64,000 nucleotides of DNA from Paraglaciecola arctica BSs20135 (lineage in GTDB: Bacteria; Pseudomonadota; Gammaproteobacteria; Enterobacterales; Alteromonadaceae), in the NCBI RefSeq assembly GCF_000314995.1, contig NZ_BAEO01000024.1, positions 26,862 to 90,861 on the forward strand. The letters are read 5' to 3'. Numbering within the stretch: the stretch's first letter is position 1; every line of letters begins with the position of its first letter. The position numbers were made by a program, and so were the translations under genes. Of this stretch, positions 45,670-54,675 are shown one piece after another. Under the pieces are notes generated by a model that worked only from the letters and a program-made list of their open reading frames with translations, was not told the DNA's origin and searched no databases.

Positions 45670-46219
45670 GAAGTCAAATGGGTGAAGACAGCAATGAAAA
45701 ATTAGAGTTTATCCCTGCTCAGGTGAAAGTGATTGAGCATATGCGACCTAAATATACGTGCAAGGTTTGTGAAAAAAAAGGGGATTAGCAACCAAATCAA
45801 ACAAGCGCCGGTGCCCAATAGCTTTATTCCAAAGGGTTATGCCACGGATAACTTATTAAGCCAAATCATCACCAGTAAATATCAGTATGGCTTGCCGCTT
45901 TATAGACAAGAGACGATGTTTAAACAATATAGTATTGAACTGAGTCGCAAGACCACCACAGATTGGATGAAGAAAAGCGCCGATATCTTGCAAGTATTGT
46001 ACGATAGAATCAGGCAACAACTACTTAAGCATTCAGTTATCCATGCTGATGAGCGAGTCAAAATAAGGAAAAAAAAGCAATCCTCTGCTATAACAGTTTG
46101 AAGCTTGGCTGCTCAGCCAAACGACCAACGGCGCACATGCCAGTGCTGTACTTTACACCATAATCGAGACTGCCAAGGCGACTGGACTTACGCCATTCAA
46201 CTATGTCATGGAATGTTAA
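45670..46219 (+). pseudogene. IS66-family transposase remnant (frameshifted, internally deleted)
   Basis: Three pieces of an IS66 TnpC-like transposase in order. First, GEDSNEKLEFIPAQVKVIEHMRPKYTCKVCEK (about 45680-45777), with a frameshift at a run of eight A. Second, GISNQIKQAPVPNSFIPKGYAT...HSVIHADE (about 45780-46055), stopping at the first catalytic aspartate. Third, WLLSQTTNGAHASAVLYTIIETAKA...VMEC (46106-46216), the C-terminal domain, in another frame. Roughly the central catalytic part is missing. It cannot move by itself; inverted-repeat ends were not found. Confidence 0.8.
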
Positions 46220-47513
46220 GCTACAATAAATGTTTTTTACAATACAGTTACCTTCAATTCGAAAGTATGCTTTTGTTGATGTAACTTTCGAAAGAGCATA
46301 GGACGGACTATGGGGGACTAAACGCTGCAAATACTTGGTCCATAGCTTGGGGGGAATACCAAGTCTCAGCATGCCAGTTTTGTAGAACCTCTGCAGTCTG
46401 ATAGAAAAATTAATACTTGATAATCCAATATTTTTTGTGGGCTGCCTAGAAGTGGAACAGGCCTATTAAAACTGCATGTTATGCAGTCACTCTCAAATCA
46501 TTGATGGCAGCAAGTTTACTGGTATGGATCACGCTTCAAGGTGTCTAACAAAGAGACATCCTATTGGTAGCCGTACTGAAAAGTTTGACGAAAACATAAT
46601 TGAAAAATATTCTAAAGAAATTCGTCGCTCATATTTACAGTATGCGCATGAAAAGTATGTAAATAGTGGAGTATGAGTTGACAAGAGTATGACTAATAAC
46701 CGTTATTTATGGTTAATTAAAAATGTATTCTCGAATTCTTCTATTGTTTTTATAAAAAGAAACCTCTTAGACACAGTTTTGTCATGTTGTAGAACAGACT
46801 TTCGCAGTGGCTTTGCCTAGTCTATAAGTTTAGAAAATATTGCTAAATATTTCTCGATAGAGGAGGATTCAAATCGACTTTGGCAATAAAAAATTTCAAT
46901 CATCAATTCTTACTATTAGTTATTAAGACCTATTAGCGCACCCCTAAAATTTGTTAAAAGAATAGTGTGATTTTTGAGGCTTAAAATATGAACGTTCCTT
47001 ATTAAACTTTCTTGAAAGAAAACGAGCTGTATTTACTGCCAGCAAGGCACACGTTACAAATAGTGTACATTAATAAATTGTAAGTTCAGGTAAAAAAATT
47101 AAGCCTGAGCTATAACCCGTTATTAAGCATTATAAGTATTCAATTTGCGAATGAGGTTAACAGCTTAGGTAACGTCTGGTTTGCGTGATATCAAAATAAA
47201 TGCCATAGATTTGGCACTACTTTTTAACGAAATATGAATTATTACTTTTGCTCTACGCACAATTATTTAGGTCAGTTGATCTCTGATGCTTGGAAAAGAA
47301 GAAATCACTGTTTGAAATATTGCAACTATTTAATTTAAATAAATGTGAGCTTTAAGCCCAAGTACTTCCTTGACAATTTGCTAACATCCATGTGAATATT
47401 CTCCAGTCTTAGACTTCTGTAAAATGAATTCTAAGCCCCTTAAACAACAGAGCTTAATAGCCCCTTGTCAACAAATTATATGGCTTGACGAGGATTTAAA
47501 ATAAAAGAATTGG
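46220..47513. other. Gene-poor region of about 1.3 kb beside the IS66 remnant
   Basis: No gene I can support. The longest plus-strand frame, 46476-46676 (66 codons), begins with an unlikely Cys/His-rich stretch, and only its end (FDENIIEKYSKEIRRSYLQYAHEKY) looks protein-like. TTGACA at 47370-47375 with GAATAT at 47394 is a weak promoter candidate for the operon starting at 47523. Confidence 0.5.
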
Positions 47514-47522
47514 TTGGGAATT

Positions 47523-48302
47523 ATGTCCAAAATGAGCAAGAGAAACCTTATTGCTTCTGCCGTCGTTGGTGCTTTAGCACTCGGTAGCAGCGCCGTTGTC
47601 TCTGCAGATCCGTTAAATGAGCTTCATAAAGAAGAAGCAAAAATTCACGCGGCTGCAGCGAAATCCCAAGAGAAAATAAACAATCTGTATGAGCAGTCAC
47701 AGGAATTGTTTATTGAGTATCGTGGTGTTGTTGACGAAACAGAAAATTTGAAAGTGTATAACGATTATGTTGCAACACTTGTAGCAGATCAGCAGCGTAG
47801 TATTGATTCACTACAAACTCAGATTGATGGTATTGATGGCGTTAAGCGTGGCGTAGTTCCGCTAATGTTTAGAATGATTGATAGCCTTGAGAAATTTATT
47901 GCTCTTGATGTGCCAATCAACCTTGAAGAGCGTAAAGAGCGTGTTGAACGTTTACGCGACATCATGGCTAATTCAAATGTCACTACCTCTGAACAGTTCC
48001 GTCAGGTAATTGAAGCGTATCAAATCGAAAACCAAATGGGTGCAGCGAGTTCTATTCGGGCGTATCAAGGTAAGTTGAATTATCAAGGGACTGAAATCAC
48101 AGTAGATTTCTTTAATCTTGGTAGAACAGCACACTTAGCTTTGTCTCTAGATGGAAAAAGTGCGTGGGTTTGGGATAATGATGCTAGAGCTTGGGAAGAG
48201 TTGGGTGCTGAATATTTAAGTGCAGTAGTTACAGCTGTGAAAATGGCGAGTAAATTGTTGCCACCTGATCTTCTTAAATTACCAATCAAAGCTGCGGAGT
48301 GA
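47523..48302 (+). CDS. DUF3450 periplasmic protein of the TonB2 operon
   Basis: A protein of 259 residues with a signal peptide (RNLIASAVVGALALGSSAVVSA, cleavage near residue 28) and a long coiled coil (about residues 30-130), then a globular part with the DUF3450 motif AAASSIRAYQGKLNYQ-like GAASSIRAYQGKLNY. Such genes open TonB2-type operons in Vibrio and Alteromonadales. TTG 47514 is open in frame, but ATG 47523 is preferred. It is adjacent to ttpC. Confidence 0.88.
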   Translation: MSKMSKRNLIASAVVGALALGSSAVVSADPLNELHKEEAKIHAAAAKSQEKINNLYEQSQELFIEYRGVVDETENLKVYNDYVATLVADQQRSIDSLQTQIDGIDGVKRGVVPLMFRMIDSLEKFIALDVPINLEERKERVERLRDIMANSNVTTSEQFRQVIEAYQIENQMGAASSIRAYQGKLNYQGTEITVDFFNLGRTAHLALSLDGKSAWVWDNDARAWEELGAEYLSAVVTAVKMASKLLPPDLLKLPIKAAE

Positions 48303-48307
48303 TATTG

Positions 48308-49660
48308 ATGAAAACTGTATTTAAATCCATATTAGCTGCTGCGTCGATTGCTTTAATGGCTTCTTCAGCACAAGCAGCGAATTCTTTAGAAGACCTTCTT
48401 CAAGAAGTTAAGAAAAATCGTGTTTCTGAAGCACGCATTAACAAACAACGTGAGGCAGAGTTCCAATCGGCTCGTGCAGATAAACAAGCATTGTTAAGAA
48501 AGGCGCAAGCCGACCTTAAAGCTGAAAGATCTCGTGAAGATAGATTGAAAAAAGCATTTTCCGATAACGAAGTAAGACTAGCCGAGAAAGAAGTTGAGTT
48601 AACTACAGCTACTGGTACTTTGGGCGAGATGTTTGGTGTAGTTCGTCAGGCATCTGCAGAAGCCTATGGTCAGATTTCTACTTCTATTGTTAGTGCTGAA
48701 TTCCCAGGGCGTGGCGCATTTTTAAAGCGTATGTCTGAGGAAGCTAAAGGCCTTCCCAATATTAAAGAATTGGAAGATCTATGGTTTGCACTACAAACAG
48801 AAATGACCGAGCAAGGACGAGTTTCACGCTTTACTACTGAAGTTGTTAGTTTAGATGGTGGTTCTACTCAACAAGAAGTGGTTCGTGTTGGTACGTTCAA
48901 CTTAATTGGTGAGCAAGGTTATTTAGTTTACGATTACGAAAACGAAATGGTCCAGCCATTAGGTCGTCAACCTGATGGATACCTAGTGAATTCTGCTATT
49001 GAACTTAGAAATGCGACTTCAGGTCTTGTTCCATTTTATGCGGATCCTTCAAGCGGCGGTATTCTTAGCTTATTGAAAGAAAAAGCGACTATGATGGAAC
49101 GTTATCATGCGGGTGGCACAGTTGGTTATACTATTACTGTGATGTTGTTTATAGGTCTAATAATAGGTCTGTATAAAGTTGTTACTCTCACTTTAGTGGG
49201 CGCGAAAATGAAATCTCAACTTAAAAACGTGGCTAACCCTTCTAGTGGCAACCCTCTTGGTCGTATTCTGAATGTTTACGCTGAAAATAAAACCGCTGAT
49301 GCAGAAAGCTTAGAGTTGAAGTTAGACGAAGCTATTCTTAAAGAGTTACCTAGAATTGAAAGTGGTATTAATATCATTAAGATTTTTGCGGCTATAGCTC
49401 CTTTATTAGGTTTGTTAGGTACAGTTATCGGTATGATTGAAACCTTCCAACAAATTACTTTGTTCGGAACGGGGGATCCTAAATTGATGGCAGGAAGTAT
49501 TTCAATGGCATTGGTAACAACTGCTTTGGGTATTATTGCTGCACTACCACTATTGCTGACACACAGTATTGTTGCGGGTCGTAGTAAATCAATTGTACAT
49601 ATTCTCGATGAACAGACTGCGGGCATTATAGCTACGCATGCTGAGACGGAGAAAGCCTAA
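48308..49660 (+). CDS. TtpC-like ExbB-family proton channel with periplasmic extension
   Basis: A protein of 450 residues: a signal peptide (FKSILAAASIALMASSAQA), a long periplasmic coiled coil (about residues 25-100), then a C-terminal MotA/TolQ/ExbB domain with three membrane segments (GYTITVMLFIGLIIGLYKV, FAAIAPLLGLLGTVIGMIETF, ALVTTALGIIAALPLLL). TtpC is needed for TonB2-driven uptake in Vibrio. The start is ATG 48308; GTG 48299 is an open alternative. It is followed closely by a conventional ExbB. Confidence 0.92.
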   Translation: MKTVFKSILAAASIALMASSAQAANSLEDLLQEVKKNRVSEARINKQREAEFQSARADKQALLRKAQADLKAERSREDRLKKAFSDNEVRLAEKEVELTTATGTLGEMFGVVRQASAEAYGQISTSIVSAEFPGRGAFLKRMSEEAKGLPNIKELEDLWFALQTEMTEQGRVSRFTTEVVSLDGGSTQQEVVRVGTFNLIGEQGYLVYDYENEMVQPLGRQPDGYLVNSAIELRNATSGLVPFYADPSSGGILSLLKEKATMMERYHAGGTVGYTITVMLFIGLIIGLYKVVTLTLVGAKMKSQLKNVANPSSGNPLGRILNVYAENKTADAESLELKLDEAILKELPRIESGINIIKIFAAIAPLLGLLGTVIGMIETFQQITLFGTGDPKLMAGSISMALVTTALGIIAALPLLLTHSIVAGRSKSIVHILDEQTAGIIATHAETEKA

Positions 49661-49661
49661 G

Positions 49662-50186
49662 ATGTTATTTCTGATAGAACAATGGGAGTCTGTCAGGGAT
49701 TTTATTGCTGCTGGCGGTGACGTGCTTTATGTTGTCGCAGCTGCGCTCTTTCTTATGTGGGCATTTATGATAGAGCGCTTCTGGTATTTGGCTTCAGTTT
49801 TCCCAAAATTAAGAGATGAAATTATCTCTAACTGGGATGCACGAGAAGACACTACCTCATGGTATGCGCATAGAATCCGTGACACATGGATTTCACAAGC
49901 TTCAGATGGTCTAGGTACAAGAATGTTATTAATTAAAACTCTTGTCGCTATGTGCCCTCTAATTGGTCTGTTGGGAACAGTTACCGGCATGATCGGTGTG
50001 TTCGAGACCATGGCAACTCAGGGTACAAGTAACCCTCGTCTAATGGCCGCAGGGATATCTATGGCTACTATTCCGACTATGGCTGGAATGGTTGCTGCTT
50101 TATCTGGTGTTTTCTTTAGTTCTCGTTTAGAAGCTAAAGTTAAAATTGCTAGAGAAAAGCTTGTAGATGCCTTGCCCCATCATTAA
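49662..50186 (+). CDS. exbB: ExbB-family proton channel protein
   Basis: A protein of 174 residues with three membrane segments and the ExbB/TolQ core (MCPLIGLLGTVTGMIGVFETMATQGTSNPRLMAAGIS). With ExbD it turns the proton gradient into motion of TonB. The longer start ATG 49638 would lie inside ttpC; ATG 49662, directly after the ttpC stop with GGAG upstream, is preferred. Confidence 0.93.
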   Translation: MLFLIEQWESVRDFIAAGGDVLYVVAAALFLMWAFMIERFWYLASVFPKLRDEIISNWDAREDTTSWYAHRIRDTWISQASDGLGTRMLLIKTLVAMCPLIGLLGTVTGMIGVFETMATQGTSNPRLMAAGISMATIPTMAGMVAALSGVFFSSRLEAKVKIAREKLVDALPHH

Positions 50187-50198
50187 AGAGAGGATCTT

Positions 50199-50597
50199 AT
50201 GGGTCGTAAAGTTCGAGTAGAAGAAGATGCCTCAATTGATATGACACCTATGCTAGACATAGTGTTCATAATGTTGATCTTCTTCATTGTTACTACTGTT
50301 TTTGTAAAAGAAGCAGGGATTGAAGTCAATAAACCTAATGGTTCACTTGCTGTCATGCCTAAAAATGCAAATATTTTTATCGCAATAACAGAAGATGGAA
50401 AAGTTTGGATTGATAAACGTCCGGTTGAAACGGAACTTGTTCGTTCTAATTTAGAGCGTTTAATGGCTGAGCAACCTTCTGATGTAATAATTATCCAGGC
50501 TGATAAAGAAGCTGAACACGGGCTAGTTATTGAAGTTATGGACCAGATTAAAGCGGCTGGTATTGATCGCATCTCAATTGCAACGGCAGGTAGTTAA
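50199..50597 (+). CDS. exbD: ExbD-family biopolymer transport protein
   Basis: A protein of 132 residues: a short cytoplasmic N-terminus, one membrane segment with the functional Asp (IDMTPMLDIVFIMLIFFIVTTVFV), and a periplasmic domain. It is the partner of ExbB. It starts 12 bases after exbB, with GAGAGGA upstream. Confidence 0.95.
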   Translation: MGRKVRVEEDASIDMTPMLDIVFIMLIFFIVTTVFVKEAGIEVNKPNGSLAVMPKNANIFIAITEDGKVWIDKRPVETELVRSNLERLMAEQPSDVIIIQADKEAEHGLVIEVMDQIKAAGIDRISIATAGS

Positions 50598-50598
50598 T

Positions 50599-51210
50599 AT
50601 GGGTCGATTAATAATTTCTATATTGTTAGGTGGTGTAATAGCCTTCCTTCTTTTTATTGTGATGGCAGAGTTGATTTCTAATTCTGGAAGACCACCACCG
50701 GAAGCTGGTAAAACGGTTGTAATCGATATTGTTATGTCTACGCCAGACGATTCGACACAGCTTAGGCAAAGGGTTCCGCCACCACCGCCACCGCCACCTA
50801 AGCAGCCACCTAAAATTGAGCCTGTTGAACCGGATGTGGCTGAAGTTAATACAGATGGATTAGGCTTTAATATGCCTAGTGTTGATGTAGGAGGTGCTTC
50901 GGTCAATATTGGTAGTGTGGGTGCAATGCGTGATGGAGATGCTACACCTATCGTAAGGATTGAACCAAAGTATCCGGTTCAGGCTGCGCGAGATGGTAAG
51001 GAAGGCTGGGTTAAATTGTCTTTTACTATCAATGAAGTAGGTGGTGTTGAAGACGTCACTGTTATTGACGCGGATCCCAAACGAGTGTTTGACCGTGAAG
51101 CAAGGCGTGCTTTAGGTAAATGGAAATACAAACCTAAGATAGAAGATGGTAAACCGATGAAGCAATTCGGGCTAACAGTGCAACTAGACTTTAAGTTGGA
51201 TCAATCATAA
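50599..51210 (+). CDS. tonB: TonB2-type energy transducer
   Basis: A protein of 203 residues: an N-terminal membrane anchor (IISILLGGVIAFLLFIVMAELI), a short proline-rich stretch (about residues 56-75, eight consecutive prolines), and a C-terminal TonB domain (PIVRIEPKYPVQAARDGKEG, then VTVIDADPKRVFDREARRAL). The short periplasmic linker is typical of TonB2 rather than TonB1. The frame opens further upstream, but ATG 50599 directly follows the exbD stop. Confidence 0.95.
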   Translation: MGRLIISILLGGVIAFLLFIVMAELISNSGRPPPEAGKTVVIDIVMSTPDDSTQLRQRVPPPPPPPPKQPPKIEPVEPDVAEVNTDGLGFNMPSVDVGGASVNIGSVGAMRDGDATPIVRIEPKYPVQAARDGKEGWVKLSFTINEVGGVEDVTVIDADPKRVFDREARRALGKWKYKPKIEDGKPMKQFGLTVQLDFKLDQS

Positions 51211-52472
51211 TGAAGAAACATCTAAAACATTTATGTGTGGTTTCAGTGATGTCTGTTGCCACTATTATACCGGCCAGTGTTTATGCTCAGGCATCTGCTC
51301 CTATTGCATGTCCTGATTATAAACGCGGAGCGACTAACATTCCTGGTCAAAAAGTAGGTAAAAAGGTTGGGAAGGCCCTTGAAGCTTACAATGAAGATTT
51401 AGTTGATGAAGCATTAACAATTCTTTATGAAATAGATACTTCTGATACATTTGATCGGGCGTTTGCCGATAATTTTATCGGCAAATTATTAGCATCTCAA
51501 ACTGGTAAAGCAAAGAAAGCTATCGAGTACTTGCAAAAATCAGTGGCGCCTAATAAGTTAAATGATTCCGAGCAGGTTCAGACGATAAAGTTGATTGCCG
51601 ACTTGAGTCTTCAAGAAGAGGAATATGATAGTGCAATTAAGTACTATCAGCAGTGGATGAAGGTTACTTGTAAAGAAGACTTTGATGTCTACTTTAGAAT
51701 GGCTAACGCTTATTATCAGACACAGAAATATGCTGACATTATTGCGCCCATCAATAAGGCAATAGCCTTAGCTGATAAGCCTAATAAGACTGCCTATGCT
51801 CTTAAAATGACTTCTTACTACAATCGCAAAATGTATAAAGAAACAATTGAAGTGCAGGAAGAGACAGTTAGGATATTTCCTGATGACAAAGCTCAGTGGA
51901 CACAGCTAGGATTCTTCTACATGCTTGTTGAAGATCACAAAAAAGCATTGTCTACGTTTGAGATGGCTTATAATCAGGGGTACTTAGTTAAAGCGGCTGA
52001 ATTTAAAGCGCTTAGCCAGTTGTATTCTATGAATGATATACCTATTAAAGCTGCGCAAATATTAGAAAAGCACGTCAAGTCTGGCATAATCAAAAAAGAC
52101 GAAAGAATGCTTACAAGTATTGCTTCATCATATCAACAAGCTAAAGAGTTTAAAGAAGCTGCTGACTTCTATGGACAGTCAGCTTTATTGGGTTCTGATC
52201 CTGATTTATATCAGAAGCAAGGTATGGTGTATTACGCTTTAGAACGTTATAGCGACGCTATAGTTTCTTTACAAAAGGCTTTGGATGGCGGCTCTGATAA
52301 AACAGGTGCTATTCATTTAGCGATGATGCAAGCTAATTTTGATAAAGGTGACTTTAGGTCTGCTTACAAACATGTGCTGGAAGCAAAAAAGGATAATTCC
52401 ACAGCTCGAAATGCTAGGAGTTGGGAACCTTATATCAAGGAAAAAGCGAAGAATCGCGGTATTAAGCTTTAG
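51210..52472 (+). CDS. TPR-repeat periplasmic protein of the TonB2 operon
   Basis: A protein of 420 residues with a signal peptide (cut after ASVYA) and about eight TPR repeats (for example EYDSAIKYYQQWMK, FKEAADFYGQSALLGSDPDLYQKQGMVYYALERYSDAI). It overlaps the tonB stop by one base. Such proteins end this operon in many marine gammaproteobacteria; a role in docking the TonB complex is plausible but unproven. A strong terminator follows. Confidence 0.88.
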   Translation: MKKHLKHLCVVSVMSVATIIPASVYAQASAPIACPDYKRGATNIPGQKVGKKVGKALEAYNEDLVDEALTILYEIDTSDTFDRAFADNFIGKLLASQTGKAKKAIEYLQKSVAPNKLNDSEQVQTIKLIADLSLQEEEYDSAIKYYQQWMKVTCKEDFDVYFRMANAYYQTQKYADIIAPINKAIALADKPNKTAYALKMTSYYNRKMYKETIEVQEETVRIFPDDKAQWTQLGFFYMLVEDHKKALSTFEMAYNQGYLVKAAEFKALSQLYSMNDIPIKAAQILEKHVKSGIIKKDERMLTSIASSYQQAKEFKEAADFYGQSALLGSDPDLYQKQGMVYYALERYSDAIVSLQKALDGGSDKTGAIHLAMMQANFDKGDFRSAYKHVLEAKKDNSTARNARSWEPYIKEKAKNRGIKL

Positions 52473-52475
52473 TTT

Positions 52476-52503
52476 AAAAAGCTCCCGTAGGGAGCTTTTT
52501 TTT
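52476..52503 (+). terminator. Intrinsic terminator of the TonB2 operon
   Basis: AAAAAGCTCCC, loop GTA, GGGAGCTTTTTTTT: a perfect stem with a T-run four bases after the last gene's stop. Confidence 0.92.
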
Positions 52504-52586
52504 GCGCTTAAATCTTAATTTTTTTGCTGAATTTGATGTTTTGATACACCTAATACTCTAATCTTAAGTCAACGTCTGAAAAGTTA

Positions 52587-54668
52587 ATGCAATATTTCAT
52601 CTCAGTTTTTATTAGTGCCTTTCTGGTTTTCCAAATTCAACCTATCATTTCGAAAATTATATTGCCTTGGTTTGGTGGTGGAGCCAGTGTCTGGACTACT
52701 TGCATGTTGTTTTTCCAATTCTTTTTATTGGTAGGTTATTTATATGCTTATATACTGACCAAAATATTAAGAGTTAAATATCAGATAGCGATGCATTTGG
52801 CTTGCTTGTTATTAAGCTTGTTTTTGTTACCTATCAATATTGCTGACATACAAAATATAGTGATAAGTGGCTCGCCTACTTGGGCTGTATTGAAAGTATT
52901 ATTTTTTAGTTTGGGATTTCCCTATTTAATATTATCGGCGAATACGCCTCTACTACAGCATTGGTTCACTAGCGAAACTAATGGCGCGAATCCCTATAGG
53001 TTGTACGCCATTTCTAATGTTGGTGCATTTTTGGCGCTTATTAGTTATCCAGTAGTCATCGAACCTTTTATGCCACTCGACTGGCAGATTAAGTTATGGT
53101 CCACTATTTATTGGTTATTTGTACTGATGGTTGGCTGGATTTTTTATATAGTTGCTAAGCAAAATAGCCAAGATAGACTATCTATTGATGAACAACTGAT
53201 TAGTTCAAAGATTCATTTTTCCAGATTGATTTTATGGTTTATGCTTTCGGCCTTAGGTGTGATTTTATTGGTGTCAACCACCAATGCCTTGACGCAAAAT
53301 ATACCACCTGTGCCTTTTCTGTGGATTGTTCCTTTAGCGATATATTTGCTTACCTATGTAGTGGCATTCAGTAATATTGCTATTTACGTTAGAAATATTT
53401 GGCTGCCTTTCTTTATGCTGCTGTCATTTGTTGCCTTGTTAATATATTTCATAGGTGGGCAATTTGACATTATTACGCAGTTATTGATTTATCTGTTGAT
53501 TTTGTTGTGTGGTTGTATGATTTGTCATGGTGAATTGAATTCACTTAAACCACTACATGGAAATACAACTTTGTTTTATTTGGTGCTATCCGCCGGTGGA
53601 GTCTTTGGTAGTTTTTTAGTGACTTTTGTCGCTAAGAGTTTGTTTGATGAGTTTTTGGAATTCCCATTGGCAATTTTTGGTGTTCTGGTTCTAGCTAGTG
53701 CTTCAATGTGGTGGAACAAACAAAATAGATTAACCGAAGCTAAGTCCTGTGGCGCTAGTGTTGTCGCCAAAAATCAGCTTTCTATATTAACCACAGGGAC
53801 TGCCGTTGTCGCACTGGTTTGGTTATTCGCTTTCGGCAAACTTAACAATCAATACCAACAATACGATATTGCTAAGGCGCGAAATTTTTACGGGATACTG
53901 TCTGTTAAAGATATCTCTGAGGGCAAAGTTAATGAGAGAAGATTAATTGATGGTACTACCTCTCATGGCAGTCAATCTTTGCCTCTGTCTAAGTCAACAG
54001 TGCCTTTGAGTTATTATCGTCCGGGTACAGGCGTACAACTGGTCATTGATGAATTGTCGAATGACAAGCTATTACAAGTAGGGATCATTGGTTTAGGGGT
54101 AGGGGCGTTAGCTGCTTACGGTCAATTGGGAGACCATTATACTTTTTATGAACTCAACCCACTAGTAGCAGACTTTGCTAATAGATATTTTAGTTATTTG
54201 GACAGTACTGAGGCTGACGTCGATGTAAAGTTAGGGGATGCTCGGGTTACTTTGCAAAATGAATTAGATTTAGGGCATAACAATGCATTTGACTTACTTA
54301 TCATTGATGCGTTTTCAGGAGATTTAATACCTACTCATTTGATGACCCAAGAAGCATTTTTATTGTATCAGCAGCATATCAAAGCCCAAGGAGTTATGGC
54401 TTTACACATCTCCAATAGGCACTTGTCATTATTGCCAGTCATCATGAACCATAGTAAAAGCCTAAATATGCAGGTTATGTTGTTTGAAACACCAGGTGAT
54501 GGTTATGAACATGATGCCCAGTGGGTGATATTGACAAATAATAGTCTAGTGACCCAATCACCTAAGTTAATGGCTATGCAAACACCTAAAGCTAAGGGGC
54601 AATATCAAAACGTCTTATGGACGGATGATTATTCAAGTTTATTAGCAATATTAAAGGTCCTAAACTAA
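52587..54668 (+). CDS. Fused membrane protein/spermidine synthase-like protein
   Basis: A protein of 693 residues. The N-terminal part (about 1-430) has ten or more membrane segments. The C-terminal part (from about 435) resembles spermidine synthases: VGIIGLGVGALAAYG as nucleotide-binding loop, YELNPLVADFA, KLGDARVTL and IIDAFSGDLIPTHLMT. Families of this build are often labelled as fused MFS/spermidine synthase; the true reaction is unknown. It is followed convergently by tmcA with a 7-base gap. Confidence 0.8.
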   Translation: MQYFISVFISAFLVFQIQPIISKIILPWFGGGASVWTTCMLFFQFFLLVGYLYAYILTKILRVKYQIAMHLACLLLSLFLLPINIADIQNIVISGSPTWAVLKVLFFSLGFPYLILSANTPLLQHWFTSETNGANPYRLYAISNVGAFLALISYPVVIEPFMPLDWQIKLWSTIYWLFVLMVGWIFYIVAKQNSQDRLSIDEQLISSKIHFSRLILWFMLSALGVILLVSTTNALTQNIPPVPFLWIVPLAIYLLTYVVAFSNIAIYVRNIWLPFFMLLSFVALLIYFIGGQFDIITQLLIYLLILLCGCMICHGELNSLKPLHGNTTLFYLVLSAGGVFGSFLVTFVAKSLFDEFLEFPLAIFGVLVLASASMWWNKQNRLTEAKSCGASVVAKNQLSILTTGTAVVALVWLFAFGKLNNQYQQYDIAKARNFYGILSVKDISEGKVNERRLIDGTTSHGSQSLPLSKSTVPLSYYRPGTGVQLVIDELSNDKLLQVGIIGLGVGALAAYGQLGDHYTFYELNPLVADFANRYFSYLDSTEADVDVKLGDARVTLQNELDLGHNNAFDLLIIDAFSGDLIPTHLMTQEAFLLYQQHIKAQGVMALHISNRHLSLLPVIMNHSKSLNMQVMLFETPGDGYEHDAQWVILTNNSLVTQSPKLMAMQTPKAKGQYQNVLWTDDYSSLLAILKVLN

Positions 54669-54675
54669 ATACTCA

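Noticed and set aside
46088..46372. 94-codon minus-strand ORF near the IS66 remnant
   Set aside because: Its second half is the antisense of the IS66 C-terminal domain, which reads convincingly on the plus strand.
46476..46676. 66-codon plus-strand ORF in the gene-poor region
   Set aside because: No ribosome-binding site, no recognisable family; only the last part looks protein-like, so it is noted in the region description but not called.
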